NCBI RefSeq assembly: GCF_009208585.1
Contig: NZ_WFLN01000005.1
Coordinates: forward strand, 269,470 to 333,469
Length of the DNA: 64,000 bases
DNA from: Fluviispira multicolorata
Lineage (GTDB): Bacteria > Bdellovibrionota_B > Oligoflexia > Silvanigrellales > Silvanigrellaceae
Direction of reading: 5' to 3'
In this document: positions 35,718-44,095 of the stretch, in pieces
How the letters are laid out: the number at the start of each line of letters is the position of its first letter
Numbering within the stretch: position 1 is the stretch's first letter
Made by a program: the position numbers and the translations under genes
The notes under the pieces: generated by a model
Databases searched by the model: none
Told to the model about the DNA's origin: nothing
Seen by the model: the letters and a program-made list of their open reading frames with translations, nothing else

Positions 35718-36413
35718 TTACTTTTTTATACTCATGCGAGAATGATATGTTAGAAAATTAACTACATTATAAAATGATTTACAAAATAACGTTTGTGCTT
35801 CTCCTTTTTTATAAATCCTATTGTTTTCAGCTTTCTTTTTCGTGTTACCTAAAATGTTGTGTACGCTACTTCTTGAGACATTTAATGCACGCGCAATTTC
35901 TGAATGATTTTTTCCTTCTTTTTGCAGCCTTTTCATTTCATCAGCACATTTTAAAGCTTTACCTAATCTTTTATTTTGAGAGTTTTTTATTTGTGTGGAT
36001 TTTGGAGTGGAAAGATTATTTTTAAAAGAACTTTCTTTTTCAAATTTTGCAAATGCAGTAAGAATTTCTGAAAAAGTTTTTCCGGCAGGAGATAATGAAT
36101 CAAGAGGTTCAGATAATGAAACAAAAGAGACACCATATTGAGAAAGTTCATCTAAACTTAAAATGAGATCACGGGTGGATGCTGTCCAACATTTTAAACT
36201 CCAAACGAGAACGACATCGATTTCTTTTTCTTTTGCGAGTTGCATAAGCTTGTCACGCTCACGTGCTTGACGTTTTTCAGAGAAATAATAATCTTCAAAC
36301 TCATTGATTATTTTCCATCCCCGCTGCAGAGCGTAATTGTGCAAACGGCTTTTTTGCTTTTGAGGCATCTTGTGTTCATAAGAATCATTTTTGCTGTAAA
36401 TAGCTACTTTCAT
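35718..36413 (-). CDS. Serine-recombinase-like protein with a degenerate active site
   Basis: A 231-residue protein. The ATG at 36413 has a strong GGAGGG site. The overall order is that of small resolvase/invertase proteins: N-terminal catalytic domain (residues 1-140) and C-terminal HTH (RLQKEGKNHSEIARALNVSRSSVHNIL, about 165-190). The catalytic residues are gone: the YxRVST motif is YSKNDSYE, and the D-R-x-G-R-S segment is LKCWTAST, without the two key arginines. FAKFEKESSF keeps the E-helix core. It is probably a DNA-binding protein without recombinase activity. Confidence 0.8.
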   Translation of the reverse strand: MKVAIYSKNDSYEHKMPQKQKSRLHNYALQRGWKIINEFEDYYFSEKRQARERDKLMQLAKEKEIDVVLVWSLKCWTASTRDLILSLDELSQYGVSFVSLSEPLDSLSPAGKTFSEILTAFAKFEKESSFKNNLSTPKSTQIKNSQNKRLGKALKCADEMKRLQKEGKNHSEIARALNVSRSSVHNILGNTKKKAENNRIYKKGEAQTLFCKSFYNVVNFLTYHSRMSIKK

Positions 36414-36583
36414 TAGAGGCCCTCCCTTAGCAAATCGCAATATAATAAGGTAAATTCATTATGGCAATTTCTATTAAAAATCTTAATTCGTGCAAAAATA
36501 AAAAGATATCATTGCAGAAGGTTGGGTTTTTGTGGATGATACTGTGCGTTTTGATTTTGCAACATCAAACTTAGGAAATAACT

Positions 36584-38254
36584 ATGGCTAACTATATTTT
36601 CAACATGGTCAAACTCCGCAAAAACATTGGCGGAAAAGATATTCTCAAAGACATCTATTTATCTTTTTTTCATGGGGCTAAAATAGGTGTTATTGGTTCA
36701 AACGGAGCAGGTAAATCTACACTTTTGCGTATTATGGCGGGAGTGGACAAGGATTTTGCTGGGGAAGCTTTTCCTCAAAAAGGAACTAAAATTGGTTATT
36801 TACCACAAGAACCTCAATTGGATTCTACTAAAAATGTAGTTGAAAATATTGAAGAGGCCGTTAAGGATGTAAAAGATCTTATTCGTAGATTCGACTCTCT
36901 CAACGAACGCTTGGGTGAGCCGTTGAGCGATGATGAAATGAATAAAATTTTAGAGCAAACAGCCCTTCTCCAAGATGAAATTGATGCAAAAAACGGTTGG
37001 GACATTGACCGTACCCTTGAAATTGCAATGGATGCTTTGCGTTGCCCTCCAGCCGATGCAGACGTAAAAACTCTTTCTGGAGGCGAGCGCCGTCGTGTTG
37101 CTCTTTGTAAACTCTTGCTCGAGAAACCTGACCTTTTATTACTTGATGAGCCTACAAACCATTTGGATGCGGAAAGTGTACAGTGGCTTGAGCGTTATCT
37201 TAAAGAATTTACAGGAACATTAGTTACAATTACACATGATCGCTATTTCCTTGATAATGTAACGGAATGGGTACTTGAACTCGATAAAGGTGAAGGCATT
37301 CCTTGGCAAGGAAACTATTCATCTTGGCTAGGACAAAAAACAACTCGTCTTTCTGAAGAAGAGAAACAAGAATCCGCACGTCAAAAGACTTTAAAGCGCG
37401 AGCTTGAATGGATGAGTATGTCGCCAAAAGCACGCCAAGCCAAAAGCAAGTGGCGTATTTCTGCATACAATGAACTTCTAAAAGAACAAAATGAACGCAA
37501 TGAAGGCATTCGTGAAATTGTATTTCCTCCAGCTCCGCGCTTGGGTGACAGCGTTGTAGAAACTGTCGACATAACAAAAGCTTTTGCCGATAAGGTCTTG
37601 TTTGAAAACCTAAACTTTAAGCTTCCTCCTGGTGGTATTGTTGGGGTAATTGGACCAAATGGTGCAGGTAAATCGACTCTCTTTAAAATGATTGCAGGAC
37701 TTGAAAAACCTGAACAAGGCGAAATTAAAATAGGCGACACTGTAAAAATCAGCTATGTCGATCAAAATCGTGATTTTCTTGATGGTGATAAGACCGTCTT
37801 TCAAGAATTGAGTGGTGGTAAAGATCTCATCCAAGTTGGCAATCGTGAAATTCCAGCACGTTCTTATATTTCTTCATTTGGCTTTAGAGGAGCTGATCAG
37901 CAAAAATCAGTTGGTAAACTCTCTGGTGGTGAGCGCAATCGCTTAAACCTAGCAAAAATGGTAATGAATGGTGGAAATCTTTTGCTTCTTGACGAACCTA
38001 CGAATGATTTGGACGTAGATACCTTGCGTGCCCTTGAAGATTCTCTTGTGTCTTTTCCTGGTTGTGCTGTTGTTATTTCCCATGATCGTTATTTTTTAGA
38101 CCGTATTGCCACTCATATTCTTGCCTTTGAAGGGGACAGTAAAGTTGTTTGGTTTGAAGGAAATTATCAAGATTATATGGCAGACAAAAAACGTCGCCTT
38201 GGCGACGATGCAGTCAATCCAAAAAGAATAAAATTTAAAAAACTAATACACTAA
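36584..38254 (+). CDS. ettA: Energy-dependent translational throttle protein (ABC-F)
   Basis: A 556-residue ribosome-bound ATPase that gates the first peptide bond according to ATP/ADP level. It has two ABC domains with Walker A GSNGAGKST and GPNGAGKST, signatures LSGGERRRVALCK and LSGGERNRLNLAK, and Walker B LLLLDEPTNHLD and LLLLDEPTNDLD. The linker and arm of the EttA type are present (EEKQESARQKTLKRELEWM; SPKARQAKSKWR). AGGAAA precedes the start. It is followed by its own terminator. Confidence 0.95.
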   Translation: MANYIFNMVKLRKNIGGKDILKDIYLSFFHGAKIGVIGSNGAGKSTLLRIMAGVDKDFAGEAFPQKGTKIGYLPQEPQLDSTKNVVENIEEAVKDVKDLIRRFDSLNERLGEPLSDDEMNKILEQTALLQDEIDAKNGWDIDRTLEIAMDALRCPPADADVKTLSGGERRRVALCKLLLEKPDLLLLDEPTNHLDAESVQWLERYLKEFTGTLVTITHDRYFLDNVTEWVLELDKGEGIPWQGNYSSWLGQKTTRLSEEEKQESARQKTLKRELEWMSMSPKARQAKSKWRISAYNELLKEQNERNEGIREIVFPPAPRLGDSVVETVDITKAFADKVLFENLNFKLPPGGIVGVIGPNGAGKSTLFKMIAGLEKPEQGEIKIGDTVKISYVDQNRDFLDGDKTVFQELSGGKDLIQVGNREIPARSYISSFGFRGADQQKSVGKLSGGERNRLNLAKMVMNGGNLLLLDEPTNDLDVDTLRALEDSLVSFPGCAVVISHDRYFLDRIATHILAFEGDSKVVWFEGNYQDYMADKKRRLGDDAVNPKRIKFKKLIH

Positions 38255-38265
38255 TTTTAATTTTT

Positions 38266-38295
38266 AAAGGCACTTTCTTAACTGAGAGCGCCTTT
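38266..38295 (+). terminator. Rho-independent terminator of ettA
   Basis: Stem AAAGGC / GCCTTT with an inner CTTTC / GAGAG continuation, then a run of T, starting 12 bases after the ettA stop. Confidence 0.8.
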
Positions 38296-38309
38296 TTTTA
38301 TTTTAATAT

Positions 38310-38525
38310 TTAATGAGTATCATTTGACTTTAGATTTTTAGAAGTTTCTAAGGAATTTTCGTTTAAATCATTTTCTGATTTTGCAACACGCTCAATCATA
38401 TTAGAGATCTTTCCACCAAATTCAAAATAGAGCTTTGTATCATTCATTCTAAGGTCAGAATTGTTTAAATATTTAATCATGTCAATCAAATCACTTTTAA
38501 TTTCACGACAGAGTTCGTTTTTCAT
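38310..38525 (-). CDS. Small charged protein of unknown function
   Basis: A 71-residue soluble protein; the start at 38525 fits AAAGGA six bases upstream better than the ATG two codons earlier. The sequence is helical and charged (KNELCREIKSDLIDMIKYL, then FGGKISNMIERVAK) with a Ser/Asn-rich tail. No family is recognised. It converges on ettA's terminator. The upstream 360 bases to the XRE gene are its promoter region. Confidence 0.55.
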   Translation of the reverse strand: MKNELCREIKSDLIDMIKYLNNSDLRMNDTKLYFEFGGKISNMIERVAKSENDLNENSLETSKNLKSNDTH

Positions 38526-38531
38526 ATTCAT

Positions 38532-38895
38532 TCCTTTGTACCTTAATCTTAAATAATTTACATTATTAAATTAAATAATTTTTTAATCGTATAAATGTAG
38601 TTTTTAAACTTAAGAAGTGCTTTAAATAATTAATTCTTAATTTTATTAATATGAGTTATTTAGTTGAAAAAATAAAAAATTTATTAATAATAAATTTTGA
38701 AAAAATAAGTAATCACAGATGATCTCCTATAAAGATAAGTTGCTATTTAATCTAATCCGTGTTAGTCTTTCTTTGCGAGAGAGGGTGCATTTACGGATGT
38801 ACTCTTTTTTTGTATCCTTTGCTAAGTGTGTTCACTATGAGAATATAAAAACAATATTAATTTATTATTAACATTAATTAAAATGGATTGCAATT
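38532..38895. other. Divergent intergenic region with an RNA element
   Basis: Apart from the structured segment at 38755-38811 (listed separately), this 364-base gap is AT-rich and gene-free. It must contain promoters for the small minus-strand gene and for the XRE regulator. Confidence 0.5.
38755..38811 (+). promoter_or_regulatory. Attenuator-like RNA element upstream of the XRE regulator
   Basis: Two mutually exclusive folds can be drawn. One pairs ATCCGT (38755-38760) with ACGGAT (38793-38798), enclosing a TCTTTC/GAGAGA inner stem. The other pairs AGAG-TGCAT (38780-38790) with ATGTA-CTCT (38797-38805) and is followed at once by seven T, as in a Rho-independent terminator. The shared ACGGAT segment would act as the switch. 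It ends 84 bases before the XRE start codon. Confidence 0.45.
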
Positions 38896-39492
38896 ATGTT
38901 AGAGAAAAAAAATGAAAATGATTTAGAAGAACTTGAAAATTGTGTACGTAAGCGTTTTGCAACATTATTGCGAAGAGAGCGTTTGCGGATGAATTTAACT
39001 CAAACTGAATTTTCTGCATTAATGGGTTTTAAAGGATTTAACTTATTAGCCAAATACGAAAATTCAGATATTGTTAATATTCCTCTTTCAACTTATTTTA
39101 AATTCGCAGAAATTACTGGACTTAATTTTAAATATGTCATTTGTGAAATATTCTTATCTAATATGAATGATAATCATGATATTCCTAGAAAATTAATTGA
39201 TTTTATTTTTTCTGAATTTATGACTTACTATAAAGCACCAAAATCTGATGATGTGGGCAAAATGCTTGATATGAAAAATGCTTTTAGAATTGCATTAATG
39301 TGGGCTCGTTTACCCGCATTTCGTAAGTTAAGTGTAGAAGAAGTTATTTTAAAAGAATTATACGTTGAAGAAGAAAATTCCGAAGAACAACGATTTCTAC
39401 GGGAAAAAACAATGGGAATATTTGATATCATGACGGGGAATATCATGAAGCAGAAAGATTTTTGCAAAATAAAAAGAGATGAAGCTAATTAA
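38896..39492 (+). CDS. XRE-type helix-turn-helix regulator
   Basis: A 198-residue protein with an N-terminal HTH_3-like domain at about residues 18-75 (FATLLRRERLRMNLTQTEFSALMGFKGFNLLAKYEN, then LSTYFKFAEITGLN). The C-terminal 110 residues are helical, acidic and of unknown type, perhaps for ligand or protein contact. It is preceded by an attenuator-like RNA element and followed after 46 bases by a MenH-like hydrolase gene on the same strand. Confidence 0.78.
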   Translation: MLEKKNENDLEELENCVRKRFATLLRRERLRMNLTQTEFSALMGFKGFNLLAKYENSDIVNIPLSTYFKFAEITGLNFKYVICEIFLSNMNDNHDIPRKLIDFIFSEFMTYYKAPKSDDVGKMLDMKNAFRIALMWARLPAFRKLSVEEVILKELYVEEENSEEQRFLREKTMGIFDIMTGNIMKQKDFCKIKRDEAN

Positions 39493-39538
39493 ATTCTATT
39501 TTATGATATTTCGTTAGCAAAAAAATGGGATATAAATA

Positions 39539-40261
39539 ATGATAAATTTGCATTTCATTCATGGCTTTTTAGGTTTTCCAAACGACTGGAATATCTTTAA
39601 AAAAGATTTAATAAATTATAATTTTAAATTTCATTCTATTTCTGAATATTTGCCATCTACAGAGGATTCTTCTTTTAAGGAATGGTGCAAAAAATTTAAT
39701 GCAGCGGTTTTTAATCAGAAAAATAAACCTCAAATAAATATCTTGGTAGGTTATTCGTTGGGTGGAAGGCTTGCCCTTAGAGCAATACTTGAAAGTAATG
39801 ATTGGAATGCTGGCATAATTATATCGGCAAACCCAGGATTAAAAAATGAAAATGACAGGCAAGTTCGTTTACTCAATGACAGTATTTGGGCTAATAGATT
39901 TTTAAATGAAAACTGGGATGATGTGATGAACTCTTGGAATTCCCAAGGAGTCTTTGCCAATATAAAAAATATTTTAAAGCGGGAAGAAAGTGATTTTAAT
40001 CGGTATGAGGTCGCTCAAATATTAAATTATTTTTCACTAGGTAGGCAAGAAAATCTTCGGGAAAAAATAAGTACTTTACATATCCCAATTTTATGGCTTG
40101 CAGGAGAAAATGATATAAAATTTGCAGAAATTTCTGATGAAATGAAGCAATTAAACTCTTGTATTCAAAATCATATTATAAAAGATGCAGGTCACAGAGT
40201 CCCTTGGGAATCTCCTCATGAATTTAAAGAAAAACTATTTTCATTCCTCAATAAATTATGA
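39539..40261 (+). CDS. MenH-like alpha/beta hydrolase
   Basis: A 240-residue alpha/beta hydrolase whose motifs match SHCHC synthase MenH: LHFIHGFLGFPNDW oxyanion loop, nucleophile GYSLGGRLAL, SANPGLKNENDRQVRL, and the late NDSIWANRF and WNSQGVF segments. The acid is Asp in AGENDIKF and the base His in DAGHRVP. MenH makes a menaquinone precursor, but no other men gene is in the window, so the menaquinone role is suggested by family only. It overlaps the tail of the convergent phosphoesterase gene by six bases. Confidence 0.75.
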   Translation: MINLHFIHGFLGFPNDWNIFKKDLINYNFKFHSISEYLPSTEDSSFKEWCKKFNAAVFNQKNKPQINILVGYSLGGRLALRAILESNDWNAGIIISANPGLKNENDRQVRLLNDSIWANRFLNENWDDVMNSWNSQGVFANIKNILKREESDFNRYEVAQILNYFSLGRQENLREKISTLHIPILWLAGENDIKFAEISDEMKQLNSCIQNHIIKDAGHRVPWESPHEFKEKLFSFLNKL

Positions 40262-41419
40262 GTGTTTGGTAAAAAATGTCATTAAAGTAATTTCGCAAAT
40301 TGTACCTAAGCGCATAGGAGGTCCCCAAAAACCTGTGCCTTGATTGACATAAATATGTTGTTTGTCATTTAGCTTATAAAGACCTTTATTGTATTTTTGA
40401 TCTTTTAGAACAATATATTTAAGTGGCCATATTTGCCCTCCGTGTGTATGACCCGAAATTTGTAGGTCAATAAAGGGAAATTCAGGCATGAATTTTGCAT
40501 CTTTGGGCTGATGCGCAAGTAAAATATTTAAAGATTTATCTGCATGATGTCCGTGTTGATGCATATGAAAAACAGCAGAGTGTAGTCGTCTGTCATTTTT
40601 GCGTGGAATTTTCTCGTGACTTAACCAATGTCTATCTTCTATTCCAAGAATATTTATATTTAAATCATCTATATTAAAAGAATATGAAGAGTTTGAAATA
40701 ACTTTCCAATGGAACCTCTCGGATAAGTGCTGTTTCCAACTTTTGGGACCGCTGTAGTATTCGTGATTGCCGGTAATATAAATGACTCCATGTTTTGAAC
40801 GGAGATCTGCTAAAGGGGCAACTTCTCGTTTAAGTTGTCTAACCGATCCATCCATAAGATCGCCCGTTATGAAAATAACATCGGGAGCAAGTGAATTTAT
40901 TTTCTTGGTTAATTTAATCATTCTTTTTCTGCCAATTAGACCAGAAACATGTATGTCGCTAATAACAATAACACGAAGATTTTTTAAATTATCAGGTAGG
41001 TTTTTATAAATAGGAATTTTTGCTTCAATGACTTGAGGCGCTTTTAAGGCTTTATACATTGAATAAATAGTCAATAAAAAACCACAAATTATGACTGAAT
41101 AGCATAAATATATTTGACTATAGCCCATGATATTTAAAAATAAATTAATTGGCGAAGTTAAAAGACAGACTATTAAAAATAGAAATGCAATTCCCATCCA
41201 AAGAAACATAAAAACTTCAAATATTCTGCGTAAGAAATGAGGTACGATGCGTAAAATTAAGAAACCAAAAAAAGTCACTGCCCAAAGAGATGTAAACAAA
41301 GTAATTAAAAAAGGGTTTACTCCAAATAATGGAGATATAAGTCTAATAAATAGATAATAATGACCAGATGCAGTAACAGTGAATGCTAGTAAAATTGCAA
41401 AAATAAGTTTTAATAGCAT
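40256..41419 (-). CDS. Membrane-anchored metallophosphoesterase, YaeI/YkuE type
   Basis: A 387-residue protein with about four N-terminal transmembrane helices (residues 1-125) and a calcineurin-like domain. Metal ligands are visible: VISDIHVSG (D-x-H), ITGDLMDG (GD), GNHEYYSG (GNHE), LAHQP and SGHTHGGQ (GHTHGG). Relatives hydrolyse lipid-linked phosphates such as UDP-diacylglucosamine. It starts six bases after the gspK stop on the same strand and so lies at the end of the T2SS transcript. Confidence 0.88.
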   Translation of the reverse strand: MLLKLIFAILLAFTVTASGHYYLFIRLISPLFGVNPFLITLFTSLWAVTFFGFLILRIVPHFLRRIFEVFMFLWMGIAFLFLIVCLLTSPINLFLNIMGYSQIYLCYSVIICGFLLTIYSMYKALKAPQVIEAKIPIYKNLPDNLKNLRVIVISDIHVSGLIGRKRMIKLTKKINSLAPDVIFITGDLMDGSVRQLKREVAPLADLRSKHGVIYITGNHEYYSGPKSWKQHLSERFHWKVISNSSYSFNIDDLNINILGIEDRHWLSHEKIPRKNDRRLHSAVFHMHQHGHHADKSLNILLAHQPKDAKFMPEFPFIDLQISGHTHGGQIWPLKYIVLKDQKYNKGLYKLNDKQHIYVNQGTGFWGPPMRLGTICEITLMTFFTKHS

Positions 41420-41425
41420 TTTATT

Positions 41426-42742
41426 TTATTTCCAATAACTGTAGAGAACTTGGAAATTTGGATTAGAGTTAACAGGGGTGTTCTGATTTTTTGAATTAGG
41501 ATCATTCGGTTTATTGGGATCATTTGGTTTATTAGGGTCATTTGGCTTATTAGGGTCATTTGGTTTATTGGGGTCATTTGGTTTATTAGGGTCATTTGGT
41601 TTATTGGGGTCATTTCCACCTTGTTGTGCATTGTTTGTTTGTGATGGAGCCTGTTGAAAAACAACCACAAGAGTTCTTTCCACATCATTGACGACACCCC
41701 TAGACTCAACTTTAAAAATATTATCGGATGTTCCAAAAAGTTTATCTGCGATATTTTCACTGTCTTTATTTCCTTTGAAACCCGAGATATTCGTTTGAAA
41801 CCATTCTTTTATTCCTGAATTTTTAAAAGAACTTGAATTGCGGTAATTGTCAAATTTATCCCAATCTGAGTCATTTATGTCAGTCTTTTCAGGGGTCAAT
41901 ATACCTGCAATGAGCTCAGTTGGAGCGGAGTTGATATTTAAGTTGTTTTTGTTGCCTGAAAGAGGCCAAATAGTTAAATAAGGAGTATACATATTGTAGA
42001 TATCGTCAAGATGAAAACCAGGTATGCGCCTGAGTTCTTCTAGTGATTCAAGAGCGGCATGTTTAGGTTGGTATTTTGCGGACACTGCATCATAGGCGCT
42101 CTGAGTTGCAGATTGTAAATATCCATCTGTTACAGAGAGTTTAATGTAGACACCCATATTGTCTACAAGTTGTTGAGGAGTGTAGCCAAGGCTTTCTAAA
42201 AATTTTTCAGAATCTTGAGTTGAAAAGATTCTTAGAAGTGCTTTTTGTGCGTCAGAATAATCTCTTCCTTGTAGCATATTTACATTGAGCTTTGTATTTT
42301 CAGAATTTATGTTCAGAACAAAATAGCCTTTAACAGCTTTCAGAGCGTCTTTAATTTCAGGTGCAATTGCATTTGATAAATTAACGCCTGATAGTTTTTC
42401 TATATTTTCAAAACTATTCGAGCCAAGTGGTTGTCCATTTAATAAATTATACATATTTTTAGGAATTGGAATAGCAGGGTTATCTTGATATTGTGCAGCA
42501 AGTGCATTTAATCCGAGGAGAAATTTTGCAAATTCAATACCGGTGTAGGCAGTGCTTTGTGCATCGAGTTCACTGCGTTGTTCAAGTGAGCTTTTAACAC
42601 TCACTTGTGTTTGATATACAATATCCGCAATGACCCCTAAAATCATTGCAATAAAAACGAGAATAAAAATGAGTGCAAAACCGTTTTGCTTTTTAAAATG
42701 AGTTTTATTTTTAAGTTTTTTTAAAGATATTTTTATTGCCAT
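41426..42742 (-). CDS. gspK: Type II secretion minor pseudopilin GspK with a hexapeptide-repeat tail
   Basis: A 438-residue large minor pseudopilin that caps the pseudopilus tip. The prepilin site is NG|FALIFILVF: Gly at -1 and, as usual for GspK, no Glu at +5. The large globular domain follows. The C-terminus is unusual: from about residue 378 six copies of NDPNKP and one NDPNSK, then a short tail. The repeat is perfect at the protein level and encoded by an 18-bp tandem repeat. Start overlaps the gspJ stop by 10 bases. It is the last pseudopilin gene of the operon. Confidence 0.92.
   Translation of the reverse strand: MAIKISLKKLKNKTHFKKQNGFALIFILVFIAMILGVIADIVYQTQVSVKSSLEQRSELDAQSTAYTGIEFAKFLLGLNALAAQYQDNPAIPIPKNMYNLLNGQPLGSNSFENIEKLSGVNLSNAIAPEIKDALKAVKGYFVLNINSENTKLNVNMLQGRDYSDAQKALLRIFSTQDSEKFLESLGYTPQQLVDNMGVYIKLSVTDGYLQSATQSAYDAVSAKYQPKHAALESLEELRRIPGFHLDDIYNMYTPYLTIWPLSGNKNNLNINSAPTELIAGILTPEKTDINDSDWDKFDNYRNSSSFKNSGIKEWFQTNISGFKGNKDSENIADKLFGTSDNIFKVESRGVVNDVERTLVVVFQQAPSQTNNAQQGGNDPNKPNDPNKPNDPNKPNDPNKPNDPNKPNDPNKPNDPNSKNQNTPVNSNPNFQVLYSYWK
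41508..41615 (-). repeat. 18-bp tandem repeat, six copies, in gspK
   Basis: Six adjacent 18-base units of the form GGTTTATTRGGGTCATTT, differing at one to three positions, encode six NDPNKP hexapeptides. A degenerate seventh unit precedes them. Since the unit is a multiple of three, changes in copy number keep the frame. Confidence 0.95.
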
Positions 42743-43482
42743 TTATAATTTCCAGAAGGATTGATCACGTTGGACACTCCATTTGTACTCATAATATAAA
42801 CTATGGTGTCGAGTGCTAAGGTTTTTCTATTCTGTTGGCTGCTTGAATTCGTATCACGTAATTGTTTTTCAAGAGCACTTTCGGGAAAATATGCTTCTAA
42901 ATGAATTTTAACAAGTTTTGGCAATTTATTTTGTGTGTCATTTGCAGTGCTATCCCATTCCTCTCGATAGTCACTTCCATTCCAAAATTGCACTTTAAAT
43001 TCTTTGATATCTGGGTTTAAAACTTCAGTTAAGCCAACTTCATCTCTTTCAATACTATCAGACATATTGGTATCGACTACACGCATAAGTTGATTTCTTG
43101 TTGAATTTCCTGGGTCAGTTCTAACAAAGTAGCGTACAAATGCAAGATTACTTTGTGTTGAATTTGCAATATAGGATTTATAGTTTGAGGTTGAAAATAC
43201 TAAATTTTTGTTACGATAATAAAGCTGAGGAATAATTTGTCGTGCTCCCAAATTGAGGGCGGCTGTGTAGTTTTGATCAGAAATATATGCACTTTGTAAG
43301 TCTTCATATATTTTTTTCATTGCCATATTCATTGCATGTTTTTGTGAATTGTAATCTGTTACTTTTTCACGGGTATTTAATTGAGTCGTTAATATATTAA
43401 TTGTTAAGACACTTAAAGTTGCTAAAATCGATAAGGCTAAAATAATTTCTAGGAGTGAAAAACCATGTTGACTTTTAAACAT
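42733..43482 (-). CDS. gspJ: Type II secretion minor pseudopilin GspJ
   Basis: A 249-residue prepilin. Start at 43482, one base after the gspI stop, with a strong GGAGGAAAA site; a longer frame exists but lacks a site. The prepilin cleavage site is QHG|FSLLEIILALSIL with Glu at +5. The C-terminal domain includes LVFSTSNYKS and FKVQFWNG, normal for GspJ. It forms the tip complex with GspI and GspK. Confidence 0.92.
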   Translation of the reverse strand: MFKSQHGFSLLEIILALSILATLSVLTINILTTQLNTREKVTDYNSQKHAMNMAMKKIYEDLQSAYISDQNYTAALNLGARQIIPQLYYRNKNLVFSTSNYKSYIANSTQSNLAFVRYFVRTDPGNSTRNQLMRVVDTNMSDSIERDEVGLTEVLNPDIKEFKVQFWNGSDYREEWDSTANDTQNKLPKLVKIHLEAYFPESALEKQLRDTNSSSQQNRKTLALDTIVYIMSTNGVSNVINPSGNYKWQ

Positions 43483-43483
43483 A

Positions 43484-44095
43484 TTATTTTCCTCCTTGCG
43501 GAGGATTTTGATTTTTATTATCACCACCTAAATTTGGCAAATTAATTCCTTGCAAAGCATTTTTGTCAATTAGAAAAAAACCTTCGGAAATATTTCTTTG
43601 GACAGAAGCATCTTTCCAATTGACGGATATTGTAACGTTGTTAAAAAAACTTTGTGATTGGGCTCCTGCTGGAGCATCGAGCAGTGGGGTGATAGCAGAA
43701 AAGGTAGAAGTGACATCGGTTTGTTCATTTCCATCGGGTGATATTAAATTAAAGACACCTAAGGCACTTAATAAAAACTGTGAAGGTTTTACATCTTTTA
43801 ATTCTTTTTTAATTAAATTAACTTTAAATTGCTCATCTGTAATCCAAGGGAAATCTGTTTCATTGGGAATTGTTGATGCTCCCCCCGTGTCAACTAAATA
43901 TTGCAATTGAGAAATTGCGGATCGCATTGCCCAAGATGCTTTCATATTGTCGCCAGAAATTTGGGTGGATGAAATAATTGAAGATTGTAAACCAACAATA
44001 GTTCCAATGACAATAGAGAGTATTGCAATGGCAAGAACACATTCTAGAAGAGAAAATCCGCTTTCACTATTTTTTAGGCGGTGTAAAATCTGCAT
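43484..44095 (-). CDS. gspI: Type II secretion minor pseudopilin GspI
   Basis: A 203-residue prepilin, longer than the typical 120-130 residues of GspI, with extra sequence from about residue 75. The cleavage site is ESG|FSLLECVLAIAIL with Glu at +5. The ATG at 44095 with AAGG upstream is preferred to the TTG five codons earlier. It overlaps the gspH 3' end by 29 bases. The C-terminus is proline/Asn-rich (NKNQNPPQGGK). Confidence 0.88.
   Translation of the reverse strand: MQILHRLKNSESGFSLLECVLAIAILSIVIGTIVGLQSSIISSTQISGDNMKASWAMRSAISQLQYLVDTGGASTIPNETDFPWITDEQFKVNLIKKELKDVKPSQFLLSALGVFNLISPDGNEQTDVTSTFSAITPLLDAPAGAQSQSFFNNVTISVNWKDASVQRNISEGFFLIDKNALQGINLPNLGGDNKNQNPPQGGK

Noticed and set aside
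41508..41615. Regular short repeats that could be taken for a CRISPR array
   Set aside because: The 18-bp units are directly adjacent with no spacers and encode NDPNKP in frame; no cas genes are present.
41410..41760. Repeat-rich open frame with QM(T/I)(P/L)I units
   Set aside because: It is a frame-shifted shadow of the gspK tandem repeat; the GspK frame carries the prepilin motif and the operon overlaps.
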